A DNA stretch of 5,850 nt from contig CAQZPH010000008.1 in NCBI GenBank assembly GCA_948933715.1, positions 29,989 to 35,838 of the forward strand, written 5' to 3'. The translations under genes and the position numbers were made by a program. Origin of the DNA: an uncultured Eubacteriales bacterium. GTDB taxonomy: Bacteria; Bacillota; Clostridia; Oscillospirales; Acutalibacteraceae. Position 1 is the stretch's first letter. Every line of letters begins with the position of its first letter. A model generated the notes under the pieces. The model was given only the letters and a program-made list of their open reading frames with translations. It was not told where the DNA came from and searched no databases. Below are positions 1 through 4,828 of the stretch, one piece after another.

Positions 1-710
1 CGAACCCCAATATCCACTTCATTGTTAGTGGTGTTAATACCGTTTGCACACGCAACAGAAGTTAACCAATCTGAACCACCACGTCCTGGTGCTGCAACAA
101 CATAAGGAGCTTTTAAAAGTTTTTCTTCGTTACCATTAGATATGTATACTCCGCATACTTTATTGTTTTCGATAAGAAGTGATTTAGCTGTAGTTTTTTC
201 TAAGAACGTAAAGTTAGGCGAAGAACTAAGTTTATTATACATATTTCTTAAAACATCGAAAGAATATTCTGTTCCCATATGTCTTACCGGGCAAGGGATT
301 AATTTAATGTTTTCTTTGTGAGCAAGGTAAGAAAGTTCATCTGCAAATTGATTGTTTTTACCAAAAACTTTATCAGGTGCTCCGAAACTTATATAAAGGT
401 CGTCAGCATATTTTATTAAGTTTCGCGTTTCCTCTACAGAAATATAATCAGTTATATTCCCGCCAACTTCTTCACAAAGAGAAAGCTTCCCATCCGAAAA
501 GGCTCCCGCCCCGGCCCAGCCGTTCATTATGTTGCAAGGATTGCAGTTGACACACTTTCCAGTATTCCTAGCAGGGCAACAACGTTTATCAATAGCACTT
601 CCTGAGTCCACCATAAGGATTTTTTTATTAGGAGCAAGTTTATTTATTTCAAGAGCAGTAAATATACCTGCCGGGCCTGCGCCAATAATGATGATATCAT
701 AGTCGAACAT
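1..710 (-). CDS. FAD-dependent dehydrogenase, COG2509-like (N-terminal part; cut by the left edge)
   Basis: The first 236 codons of a flavoprotein are present, and the 3' end lies outside the window. The protein opens with a Rossmann FAD-binding fold: hydrophobic strand DIIIIGAGPAG with the GxGxxG glycines at residues 10, 12 and 15, and an acidic residue (D35) ending the second strand. Next come a cysteine-rich stretch (C44, C45, C53, C56, C59) and the motif GWAGAGAFSDGKL (residues 64-76). Together these are typical of the 'uncharacterized FAD-dependent dehydrogenase' family, COG2509, common in Clostridia. Around residue 208, VVAAPGRGGSDW resembles the second dinucleotide-binding segment of such enzymes. 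The natural substrate of the family is not known to me. The start ATG at 708-710 is preceded by a perfect AGGAGG (721-726) with 10-base spacing. A consensus promoter lies just upstream, so the gene can be expressed separately from the lipoprotein gene before it. The family call is fairly sure; the function is not. Confidence 0.85.
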   Translation of the reverse strand, partial: MFDYDIIIIGAGPAGIFTALEINKLAPNKKILMVDSGSAIDKRCCPARNTGKCVNCNPCNIMNGWAGAGAFSDGKLSLCEEVGGNITDYISVEETRNLIKYADDLYISFGAPDKVFGKNNQFADELSYLAHKENIKLIPCPVRHMGTEYSFDVLRNMYNKLSSSPNFTFLEKTTAKSLLIENNKVCGVYISNGNEEKLLKAPYVVAAPGRGGSDWLTSVACANGINTTNNEVDIGV

Positions 711-757
711 AAGGGAACAGCCTCCTATTTTGTTTTATTTTTTTACAAACATTAGTT

Positions 758-786
758 ATTATATATATGAAAGAATTATTTGTCAA
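758..786 (-). promoter_or_regulatory. Consensus sigma-A promoter of the FAD-dependent dehydrogenase gene
   Basis: On the minus strand a perfect -35 TTGACA (786-781) is separated by exactly 17 bases from a perfect -10 TATAAT (763-758). Transcription would begin near 751, giving a leader of about 40 bases that contains the AGGAGG ribosome binding site. It lies in the 92-base gap after the lipoprotein gene. I see no terminator hairpin between that gene and this promoter, so some read-through is possible. Confidence 0.8.
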
Positions 787-802
787 TTTAATTGTTTAGA
801 AA

Positions 803-2413
803 TTATTTTGTTTTTGTAGCAAAAAAGAAGTCTATTCCTTGGTTATATTTATGAACTATTAAATTTGAAAGTTTACTAGAGTGAGCAAAATATCTGTTTT
901 GTAAATACATAGGATAAAATATGGCGTTATCATTAAGAAATTTTTCTGCGCTTATTAGATAGCTAATAGAGTTATTTGCGCTACTTGATAAGTAAGAATT
1001 AAGAAGCTTGTCATATTCCGGAGAACTAAGATTTGCAACATTTTTATTATTGTTAGATTTAAAAATATTAAGAAAATCAAAAGCAGAGTTACTTTCTGTT
1101 TCTATAGGAACAAAAGCAATTTGATAATTTGAAGAAGTAACTCGTGTCATTAAAGCGGATCTTGATAATGGTTCCATATTAAAGTAATAACCGAGATTTG
1201 CATTAAGATTTTCAAGGATATTGCTTACAATCGTTTTTACAATAGGAGTATCAAGGCATATAATTGTAATAGTTGGTAATTTTTTAGCCTTAAGTTTACT
1301 TACCCCAGAATCTAGTAGAGGTTTTGCACTAGAATCTCCTTTTAAACATAAGTTTCTTCCAGCTACATCTCTAAAATTTTGACCATTAGCAATTAGACCA
1401 TCGAGCACTATTTCATTAGCAATTTCACAGTTTTCTGGAATAGAGGATAAAATATGTTCTCTATTTAAAGCTTTTAAAAAACCTAGTCTTATATTTAAAC
1501 TTGAAAAAGTATCATCTTTTGTATTAAAAGTAAGTCCCCAAACTGTGTCCTTAAAGGAGCGCATAGGTAAACCTTCGCTTTGAGCTTTTTCTATTTCTTC
1601 CATAGGCAAAAATGCCGCATCTACAGTAGAATCTTTTATTAAGCTGACTACGTCAGACATTTCTTTACCAATGGTAAAAGATATCCCCGCAGGAACCGGC
1701 TTATTTTCGCCCTTATAATTTTCATTGGAAATAAGGTTTAATGTATTATAATGATCCCAGCCGTATTTTGCTTTTACTTTAAAGGCTCCATTACCAAGGA
1801 TAGTGGATGGTTCAAGACCATATTGGCCATTGGCTTTTTCAAAGAAAATTTGATTGCAAGGCATAGCAGGAGAAGTTGCAAGAATAGAAAGAAAATTATC
1901 AATAGGATATTCAAGTTCAATAGATAAAGTGTAATCATCAATAGCAGCCACCCCTAAAGAGTTTACATCGGCACCGTCAATGTTGATTTTTTTAGCGTTT
2001 TTAATGCAAAAAAGAGTATATGCTTTAGGTGAGCTTGTATATTTATCGAAAAGACGTTTTAGTCCGAAAACGAAATCATGTGCAGTAACAGGAGTTTTTT
2101 CTTTATTTGACCAATAGGCATCTTTCCTTAAGTGAAAAGTATATAATAAACCATTTGAAGAAGTTTCCCAAGAAAGAGCAACCCCAGGGTAAACATTACC
2201 GTTTTCATCCAAACGAGTAAGTCCCTCAAATATGTTCATTACAACCATATTGGCAGCAGAGTCATTGCATATTTGAGGATCTAAAGTACGGGGTTCATTG
2301 TCAATGTTATATTTTATTGTTTGATTTTCAGGCAAATCTCTATTTTTTTTACATCCGCTAAGGTTCATAATGAGAATAAAGCTAATTATACTTAATAGAA
2401 TTTTTTTCGTCAT
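803..2413 (-). CDS. Oligopeptide-type ABC transporter substrate-binding lipoprotein (SBP_bac_5 family)
   Basis: A 536-residue extracytoplasmic solute-binding protein of the OppA/DppA family. It should be anchored to the outer face of the membrane by a lipid and deliver a ligand, probably a peptide, to an ABC importer. The N-terminus is a lipoprotein signal: basic MTKK, a hydrophobic segment, then the lipobox LSGC with the lipidated cysteine at C21. Family hallmarks follow: NEPRTLDPQ (39-47), NIFEGLTRLDENG (60-72), the signature block ALSWETSSNGLLYTFHLRK (79-97) leading to W101, and the late YPMY (500-503). The length is normal and no frame break is seen. The start ATG (2411-2413) has AAAGGTG (2419-2425) five bases upstream. 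No permease or ATPase genes adjoin it, so it appears to be an orphan binding protein or to serve a transporter encoded elsewhere. The ligand cannot be read from sequence; nickel, haem and sugar binders exist in this family. Confidence 0.92.
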   Translation of the reverse strand: MTKKILLSIISFILIMNLSGCKKNRDLPENQTIKYNIDNEPRTLDPQICNDSAANMVVMNIFEGLTRLDENGNVYPGVALSWETSSNGLLYTFHLRKDAYWSNKEKTPVTAHDFVFGLKRLFDKYTSSPKAYTLFCIKNAKKINIDGADVNSLGVAAIDDYTLSIELEYPIDNFLSILATSPAMPCNQIFFEKANGQYGLEPSTILGNGAFKVKAKYGWDHYNTLNLISNENYKGENKPVPAGISFTIGKEMSDVVSLIKDSTVDAAFLPMEEIEKAQSEGLPMRSFKDTVWGLTFNTKDDTFSSLNIRLGFLKALNREHILSSIPENCEIANEIVLDGLIANGQNFRDVAGRNLCLKGDSSAKPLLDSGVSKLKAKKLPTITIICLDTPIVKTIVSNILENLNANLGYYFNMEPLSRSALMTRVTSSNYQIAFVPIETESNSAFDFLNIFKSNNNKNVANLSSPEYDKLLNSYLSSSANNSISYLISAEKFLNDNAIFYPMYLQNRYFAHSSKLSNLIVHKYNQGIDFFFATKTK

Positions 2414-2459
2414 AATATCACCTTTATATGTAAAATTTTTAAAACTGATAATTAAATAT

Positions 2460-2488
2460 ATTTTAACATATTTCGACAGATAATTTAA
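2460..2488 (-). promoter_or_regulatory. Candidate promoter of the substrate-binding lipoprotein gene
   Basis: On the minus strand an extended -10, TG-T-TAAAAT (2468-2460), lies 17 bases from a weak -35 TTAAAT (2488-2483, three of six consensus matches). The TG extension could make up for the poor -35. Transcription would start near 2453, about 40 bases before the ATG. The region is very A+T-rich, so chance matches are likely and confidence is modest. Confidence 0.4.
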
Positions 2489-2515
2489 TAGTATTTATAA
2501 AAAATTTTTATAATG

Positions 2516-2553
2516 TATTACATACCGAGCAAAGGTATGCTCAGTATGTAATA
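2516..2553 (-). terminator. Strong minus-strand RNA hairpin after the small membrane protein gene (probable terminator or 3' stabiliser)
   Basis: Two perfect 10-base arms, TATTACATAC (2516-2525) and GTATGTAATA (2544-2553), enclose a further 5-base stem GAGCA/TGCTC on either strand. The single base pair between the two stems is U·G in minus-strand RNA but C·A in plus-strand RNA. Only the minus transcript therefore forms an uninterrupted 16-bp stem with a 6-base loop (UACCUU). It begins 16 bases after the stop codon of the small gene at 2570-2755, where a terminator would sit. The U-run is displaced: six U's appear only 11 bases after the stem (2504-2499), following an A-rich stretch, so it is not a textbook intrinsic terminator. 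A transcript-stabilising 3' stem or a protein-binding palindrome are the alternatives. Confidence 0.5.
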
Positions 2554-2569
2554 ATTTAGGTAAAAACCC

Positions 2570-2755
2570 TTATTTAAAAATGTAATGAACATTATCTAAT
2601 AAATCTCCTACAGCATTTGTATATTTTTTAGCTTTACGTTTTACTTTTTTAGGGTGCTCCATATAAGAAGATAAAAACCATCCAGTAGTAAGGCCAAAGA
2701 AAACGCCGCATAAAAAGTTTTTGCAAGAACAACCTCTATTATTTATATGATTCAT
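2570..2755 (-). CDS. Small single-pass membrane protein with a glycine zipper (function unknown)
   Basis: A 61-residue hypothetical protein. A short N-terminal part carries three cysteines (C9, C11, C16). One hydrophobic segment follows at about residues 15-31, with glycines G17, G21 and G25 spaced by four (GxxxGxxxG). A strongly basic stretch comes next (HPKKVKRKAKK, 34-44) and then a short amphipathic tail. The layout of zipper helix plus basic cytoplasmic region resembles YtxH-like envelope proteins, but I see no motif that proves membership. By the positive-inside rule the C-terminal side should face the cytoplasm. I chose the ATG at 2753-2755 because GGGGAGGT (2770-2763) sits seven bases before it. 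An in-frame ATG at 2771-2773 would add MGEVII, but the ribosome site would then lie inside the gene. It has its own candidate promoter and is divergent from trmL. Confidence 0.7.
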   Translation of the reverse strand: MNHINNRGCSCKNFLCGVFFGLTTGWFLSSYMEHPKKVKRKAKKYTNAVGDLLDNVHYIFK

Positions 2756-2762
2756 AATTATT

Positions 2763-2770
2763 ACCTCCCC
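2763..2770 (-). promoter_or_regulatory. Ribosome binding site that fixes the start of the small membrane protein
   Basis: On the minus strand GGGGAGGT ends seven bases before the ATG at 2753-2755. It lies downstream of the more distal in-frame ATG at 2771-2773, which argues for the shorter 61-residue product. Confidence 0.8.
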
Positions 2771-2788
2771 CATATATTTTAGTGTTCA

Positions 2789-2816
2789 ATTATATTTTGC
2801 CCGGTATTTTTATAAA
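2789..2816 (-). promoter_or_regulatory. Candidate promoter of the small membrane protein gene
   Basis: On the minus strand a perfect -10 TATAAT (2794-2789) is 16 bases from TTTATA (2816-2811), which matches four of six -35 bases. The predicted start, near 2782, gives a leader of about 27 bases containing the GGGGAGGT site. It also lies upstream of the distal ATG at 2773, so it does not itself exclude that start. Confidence 0.55.
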
Positions 2817-2865
2817 AAGACCATAAGTTTATTGTAAATATAAATTCCTTTCTATTACATTGTTA

Positions 2866-2893
2866 TTGTAATTATTTTCTAAAACAATATAAT
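2866..2893 (+). promoter_or_regulatory. Candidate promoter of trmL
   Basis: TTGTAA (2866-2871, four of six -35 bases) is followed after 16 bases by a perfect TATAAT (2888-2893). Transcription should begin near 2900, leaving a leader of only about 15 bases that starts at the AGAGGTGA ribosome site (2901-2908). The -35 lies within one arm of an inverted repeat, ATTACA (2854-2859) / TGTAAT (2867-2872). Confidence 0.6.
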
Positions 2894-2914
2894 ATTTAAA
2901 AGAGGTGAACAAAT

Positions 2915-3409
2915 ATGAAGGAGATAAACATAGTTATGGTTGAGCCCCAAATTCCGCAAAACACGGGGAATATTGCAAGAACTTGTGCAGCTACAGGCGC
3001 AAAATTACATTTAGTTGGGCCAATGGGATTTAAGATAGATGATAAAAAATTAAAAAGAGCCGGCCTTGATTATTGGAATCTTTTGGATATAAGTTTATAT
3101 GATAGTATATATGAGTTTTTAAAAAAAAATAAGGGAGAATTTTTTTATTTTTCAACAAAAGCGAAAAATAAACATACAGATATAAAGTACCCGGATAAAA
3201 GTTATTTAGTTTTTGGAAAAGAAACTGCGGGCCTTGACGAAAAGCTTTTACACGATAATATGGAGAAAGCAGTTCGTATACCTATGATAGATAATGCAAG
3301 GAGCTTGAATTTATCAAACTCTGTTGCGATTGGGGTTTATGAAGTTTTACGTCAATGGGATTATCCTGAACTTTTGTGCAAAGGCAAATTAAGAAACTAT
3401 AATGACTAG
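2915..3409 (+). CDS. trmL: tRNA (cytidine(34)-2'-O)-methyltransferase, SPOUT family (TrmL/YibK/CspR)
   Basis: A 164-residue SPOUT-class RNA methyltransferase. TrmL transfers a methyl group from S-adenosylmethionine to the 2'-OH of the wobble nucleotide of certain leucine tRNAs and acts as a dimer in the cytoplasm. All three SPOUT motifs are visible. Motif 1 is EPQIPQNTGNIARTCAATGA (10-29), with N16 and R22. Motif 2 is FGKETAGLDE (100-109), with E103. Motif 3 is RIPM followed by ARSLNLSNSVAIGVYEVLRQ (128-147), forming the trefoil knot that binds the cofactor. The length is that of the family minimum, with no extra RNA-binding domain, as expected for TrmL rather than TrmH. The start ATG has AGAGGTG seven bases upstream. 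It stands first in the plus-strand cluster, 75 bases before pgk, with no terminator between, so read-through into pgk is possible. The functional link to glycolysis is probably only positional. Confidence 0.95.
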   Translation: MKEINIVMVEPQIPQNTGNIARTCAATGAKLHLVGPMGFKIDDKKLKRAGLDYWNLLDISLYDSIYEFLKKNKGEFFYFSTKAKNKHTDIKYPDKSYLVFGKETAGLDEKLLHDNMEKAVRIPMIDNARSLNLSNSVAIGVYEVLRQWDYPELLCKGKLRNYND

Positions 3410-3421
3410 AGATTTTATTTA

Positions 3422-3450
3422 TTGAAAATATTATTCCCATATTATAAAAT
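3422..3450 (+). promoter_or_regulatory. Promoter upstream of pgk
   Basis: TTGAAA (3422-3427, five of six) and TAAAAT (3445-3450, five of six) are spaced by 17 bases. TATAAA at 3443-3448 is an alternative -10, with 15-base spacing. The predicted start near 3457 leaves a leader of about 28 bases before the pgk ATG at 3485. This would let the glycolytic genes be transcribed separately from trmL. A 7-base dyad, ATTATTC (3430-3436) / GAATAAT (3459-3465), flanks the -10 and could be an operator or chance. Confidence 0.6.
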
Positions 3451-3470
3451 TAAATAAAGAATAATGCTTG

Positions 3471-3476
3471 AAAGGA
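3471..3476 (+). promoter_or_regulatory. Ribosome binding site that fixes the pgk start
   Basis: AAAGGA ends eight bases before the ATG at 3485-3487. The in-frame ATG at 3464 lies upstream of it and has no ribosome site of its own; the one at 3476 overlaps it. The conserved protein begins at 3485. Confidence 0.8.
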
Positions 3477-3484
3477 TGATTTAC

Positions 3485-4678
3485 ATGGATTATTCAAAGA
3501 AAAAAACAATAGAGGATATAGATGTTTTTGGAAAAAGAGTTCTTTTAAGATGTGACTTTAACGTACCATTTGATGGTAATGGAAATATAGCTGATACAAA
3601 GCGTATTGATGAATCTTTAAAAACCATAAAATATTTATTAAAAAAAGAAGCTAAATTAATTATTGTATCACATTTAGGAAGACCTAAAGGCGATGTAAAC
3701 CTTGAATATTCATTAAAACCAGTAGCATGTTATCTTTCTAAAGTTTTAAGTATGGATATAAAATTTATAAGTGATAATATAGAAGATAGAATTCCTAAAT
3801 CACTTGAATCTTTAAAAAACGGAGAGATAGCAGTTCTTGAAAATATTAGATTTTATAAGGGAGAAGAAAAAAATGATGAAGTCTTCTCAAAAAGATTAGC
3901 ATCTATAGCCGATATATATGTTAACGACGCCTTTGGAACCTCTCATCGAGCCCATGCATCCACTCAGGGTGTTGCTAAATTTTTACCATCTGCATGTGGA
4001 TATTTGATAAAAAAAGAACTTGAAATTATGGGGGAAGCATTAGAAAACCCTGAATCTCCTTTTGTTGCAATACTTGGGGGAGCTAAAGTTTCAGATAAAA
4101 TCGGAGTTATAAATAATCTTTTAGATAAAGTGGATACATTAATTGTTGGTGGAGGAATGGCATATACTTTTATGAATGCTTTAGGGTACTCTGTAGGGAA
4201 TTCTATTTGTGAAACAGATAAAGTTATGCTAGCAAAAGATATTATGGCAAAGGCAAAAGCTTTAAATGTAAAATTTGTTGTGCCTGTTGATAATGTTGTA
4301 GGGAAAGAGTTTAAACCAGATACAGAATCTTTAATTGTAAGTTCAGATAGTATCCCGGAAGGATATATGGGCCTTGATATAGGACCAGAATCAGAAAACC
4401 TTTTTTCAGATATAATTAAAAGTGCGAGAACTATTGTTTGGAACGGACCTGTAGGAGTTTTTGAATGGGAAAAGTTTAAAAGAGGAACTTTAGCTGTTGC
4501 TAAAGCAATAGCAAAAAGCAGTGCTGTGTCTATTGTTGGCGGAGGAGATTCTGCTGCTGCAGTAGAAAAATTAGGTTTTTCAGATAAAATTACTCATATC
4601 TCAACAGGTGGTGGAGCATCGCTTGAGTTTCTTGAAGGTAAAGACTTGCCAGGGATATCAATCTTAGACGATAAGTAA
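3485..4678 (+). CDS. pgk: Phosphoglycerate kinase
   Basis: A 397-residue cytoplasmic enzyme that transfers phosphate from 1,3-bisphosphoglycerate to ADP, giving 3-phosphoglycerate and ATP. This is the first ATP-yielding step of glycolysis. The N-terminal substrate domain shows RCDFNVP (22-28, with R22, D24 and N26), SHLGRPKG (62-69), LENIRFYKGEEKND (118-131, with R122) and NDAFGTSHRAHAS (147-159). The C-terminal nucleotide domain shows GGAKVSDKI (198-206), WNGPVGVFE (319-327, with E327), GGGDSAAA (352-359) and STGGGASLEFLEGK (373-386). All catalytic and hinge motifs are intact and the length is normal. I use the ATG at 3485 rather than 3464 because of the ribosome site at 3471-3476 and because the family consensus begins at about this point. 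A promoter candidate precedes it. The next gene, tpiA, follows after an unusually long 150-base spacer for an operon. Confidence 0.98.
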   Translation: MDYSKKKTIEDIDVFGKRVLLRCDFNVPFDGNGNIADTKRIDESLKTIKYLLKKEAKLIIVSHLGRPKGDVNLEYSLKPVACYLSKVLSMDIKFISDNIEDRIPKSLESLKNGEIAVLENIRFYKGEEKNDEVFSKRLASIADIYVNDAFGTSHRAHASTQGVAKFLPSACGYLIKKELEIMGEALENPESPFVAILGGAKVSDKIGVINNLLDKVDTLIVGGGMAYTFMNALGYSVGNSICETDKVMLAKDIMAKAKALNVKFVVPVDNVVGKEFKPDTESLIVSSDSIPEGYMGLDIGPESENLFSDIIKSARTIVWNGPVGVFEWEKFKRGTLAVAKAIAKSSAVSIVGGGDSAAAVEKLGFSDKITHISTGGGASLEFLEGKDLPGISILDDK

Positions 4679-4700
4679 CAAATAGTTTTTGATACAAGTG

Positions 4701-4823
4701 GTTATGGTACGGTTTTTTTAGTTTTTTAATGGTTTTTGAAGATAAAAGAGTTCACTTAAAAATGAATTTCTTAATCTTTAGTGCCATAACTTTTAATATA
4801 TCTAATACATGTTTTTAAGGGGG
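4701..4823 (+). promoter_or_regulatory. Candidate structured RNA leader in the pgk-tpiA spacer, overlapping the tpiA ribosome site
   Basis: The spacer 4679-4828 holds no convincing gene and no strong promoter. Three helices can be drawn by hand in plus-strand RNA. P1 pairs 4701-4710 (GTTATGGTAC) with 4781-4790 (GTGCCATAAC), 10 bp with one U·G. P2 pairs 4737-4743 with 4774-4780, 7 bp with one G·U. P3 pairs 4746-4754 with 4763-4772, 9 bp with one bulged U. P1 and P2 abut on the 3' side, while a 26-base U-rich bulge (4711-4736) projects on the 5' side. The P3 loop CTTAAAAA (4755-4762) is the exact complement of TTTTTAAG (4812-4819), which overlaps the tpiA Shine-Dalgarno AAGGGGG (4817-4823). This could be a translational control element, an operon-internal terminator (P1 is followed by UUUU) or a processing site. 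It matches no RNA family I recognise. The A/U bias makes chance pairing a real possibility. Confidence 0.4.
4817..4823 (+). promoter_or_regulatory. tpiA ribosome binding site (decides a GTG start)
   Basis: AAGGGGG ends five bases before the GTG at 4829-4831 and 17 bases before the in-frame ATG at 4841. Spacing therefore favours GTG. An ATG immediately followed by TGA (4827-4832) overlaps the GTG in another frame. Confidence 0.65.
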
Positions 4824-4828
4824 TTAAT

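Noticed and set aside
784..794. CAATT-T-AATTG palindrome as an independent operator
   Set aside because: It is too short and A/T-rich to support alone; it is mentioned only as a possible part of promoter control.
2495..2513. A 19-base A/T palindrome (9-base arms, ttataaaaa / tttttataa)
   Set aside because: Only A and T are involved and the spacer is nearly pure A+T, so this is expected by chance; it may only supply the U-run after the nearby hairpin.
2756..2773. Upstream in-frame ATG giving the small membrane protein six extra residues (MGEVII)
   Set aside because: These codons encode the GGGGAGGT ribosome site that serves the next ATG, and nothing comparable precedes the distal ATG.
3464..3484. 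Upstream in-frame ATG giving pgk seven extra residues (MLERMIY)
   Set aside because: The ribosome binding site AAAGGA lies inside this extension at good spacing for ATG 3485, and phosphoglycerate kinases normally begin at about that point.
4729..4818. A 29-codon plus-strand open frame in the pgk-tpiA spacer, ending at the tpiA ribosome site
   Set aside because: No ribosome binding site precedes its ATG, which sits in a T-rich stretch, and the product resembles nothing known. The stop position would suit a coupled leader peptide, so ribosome profiling could revive it.
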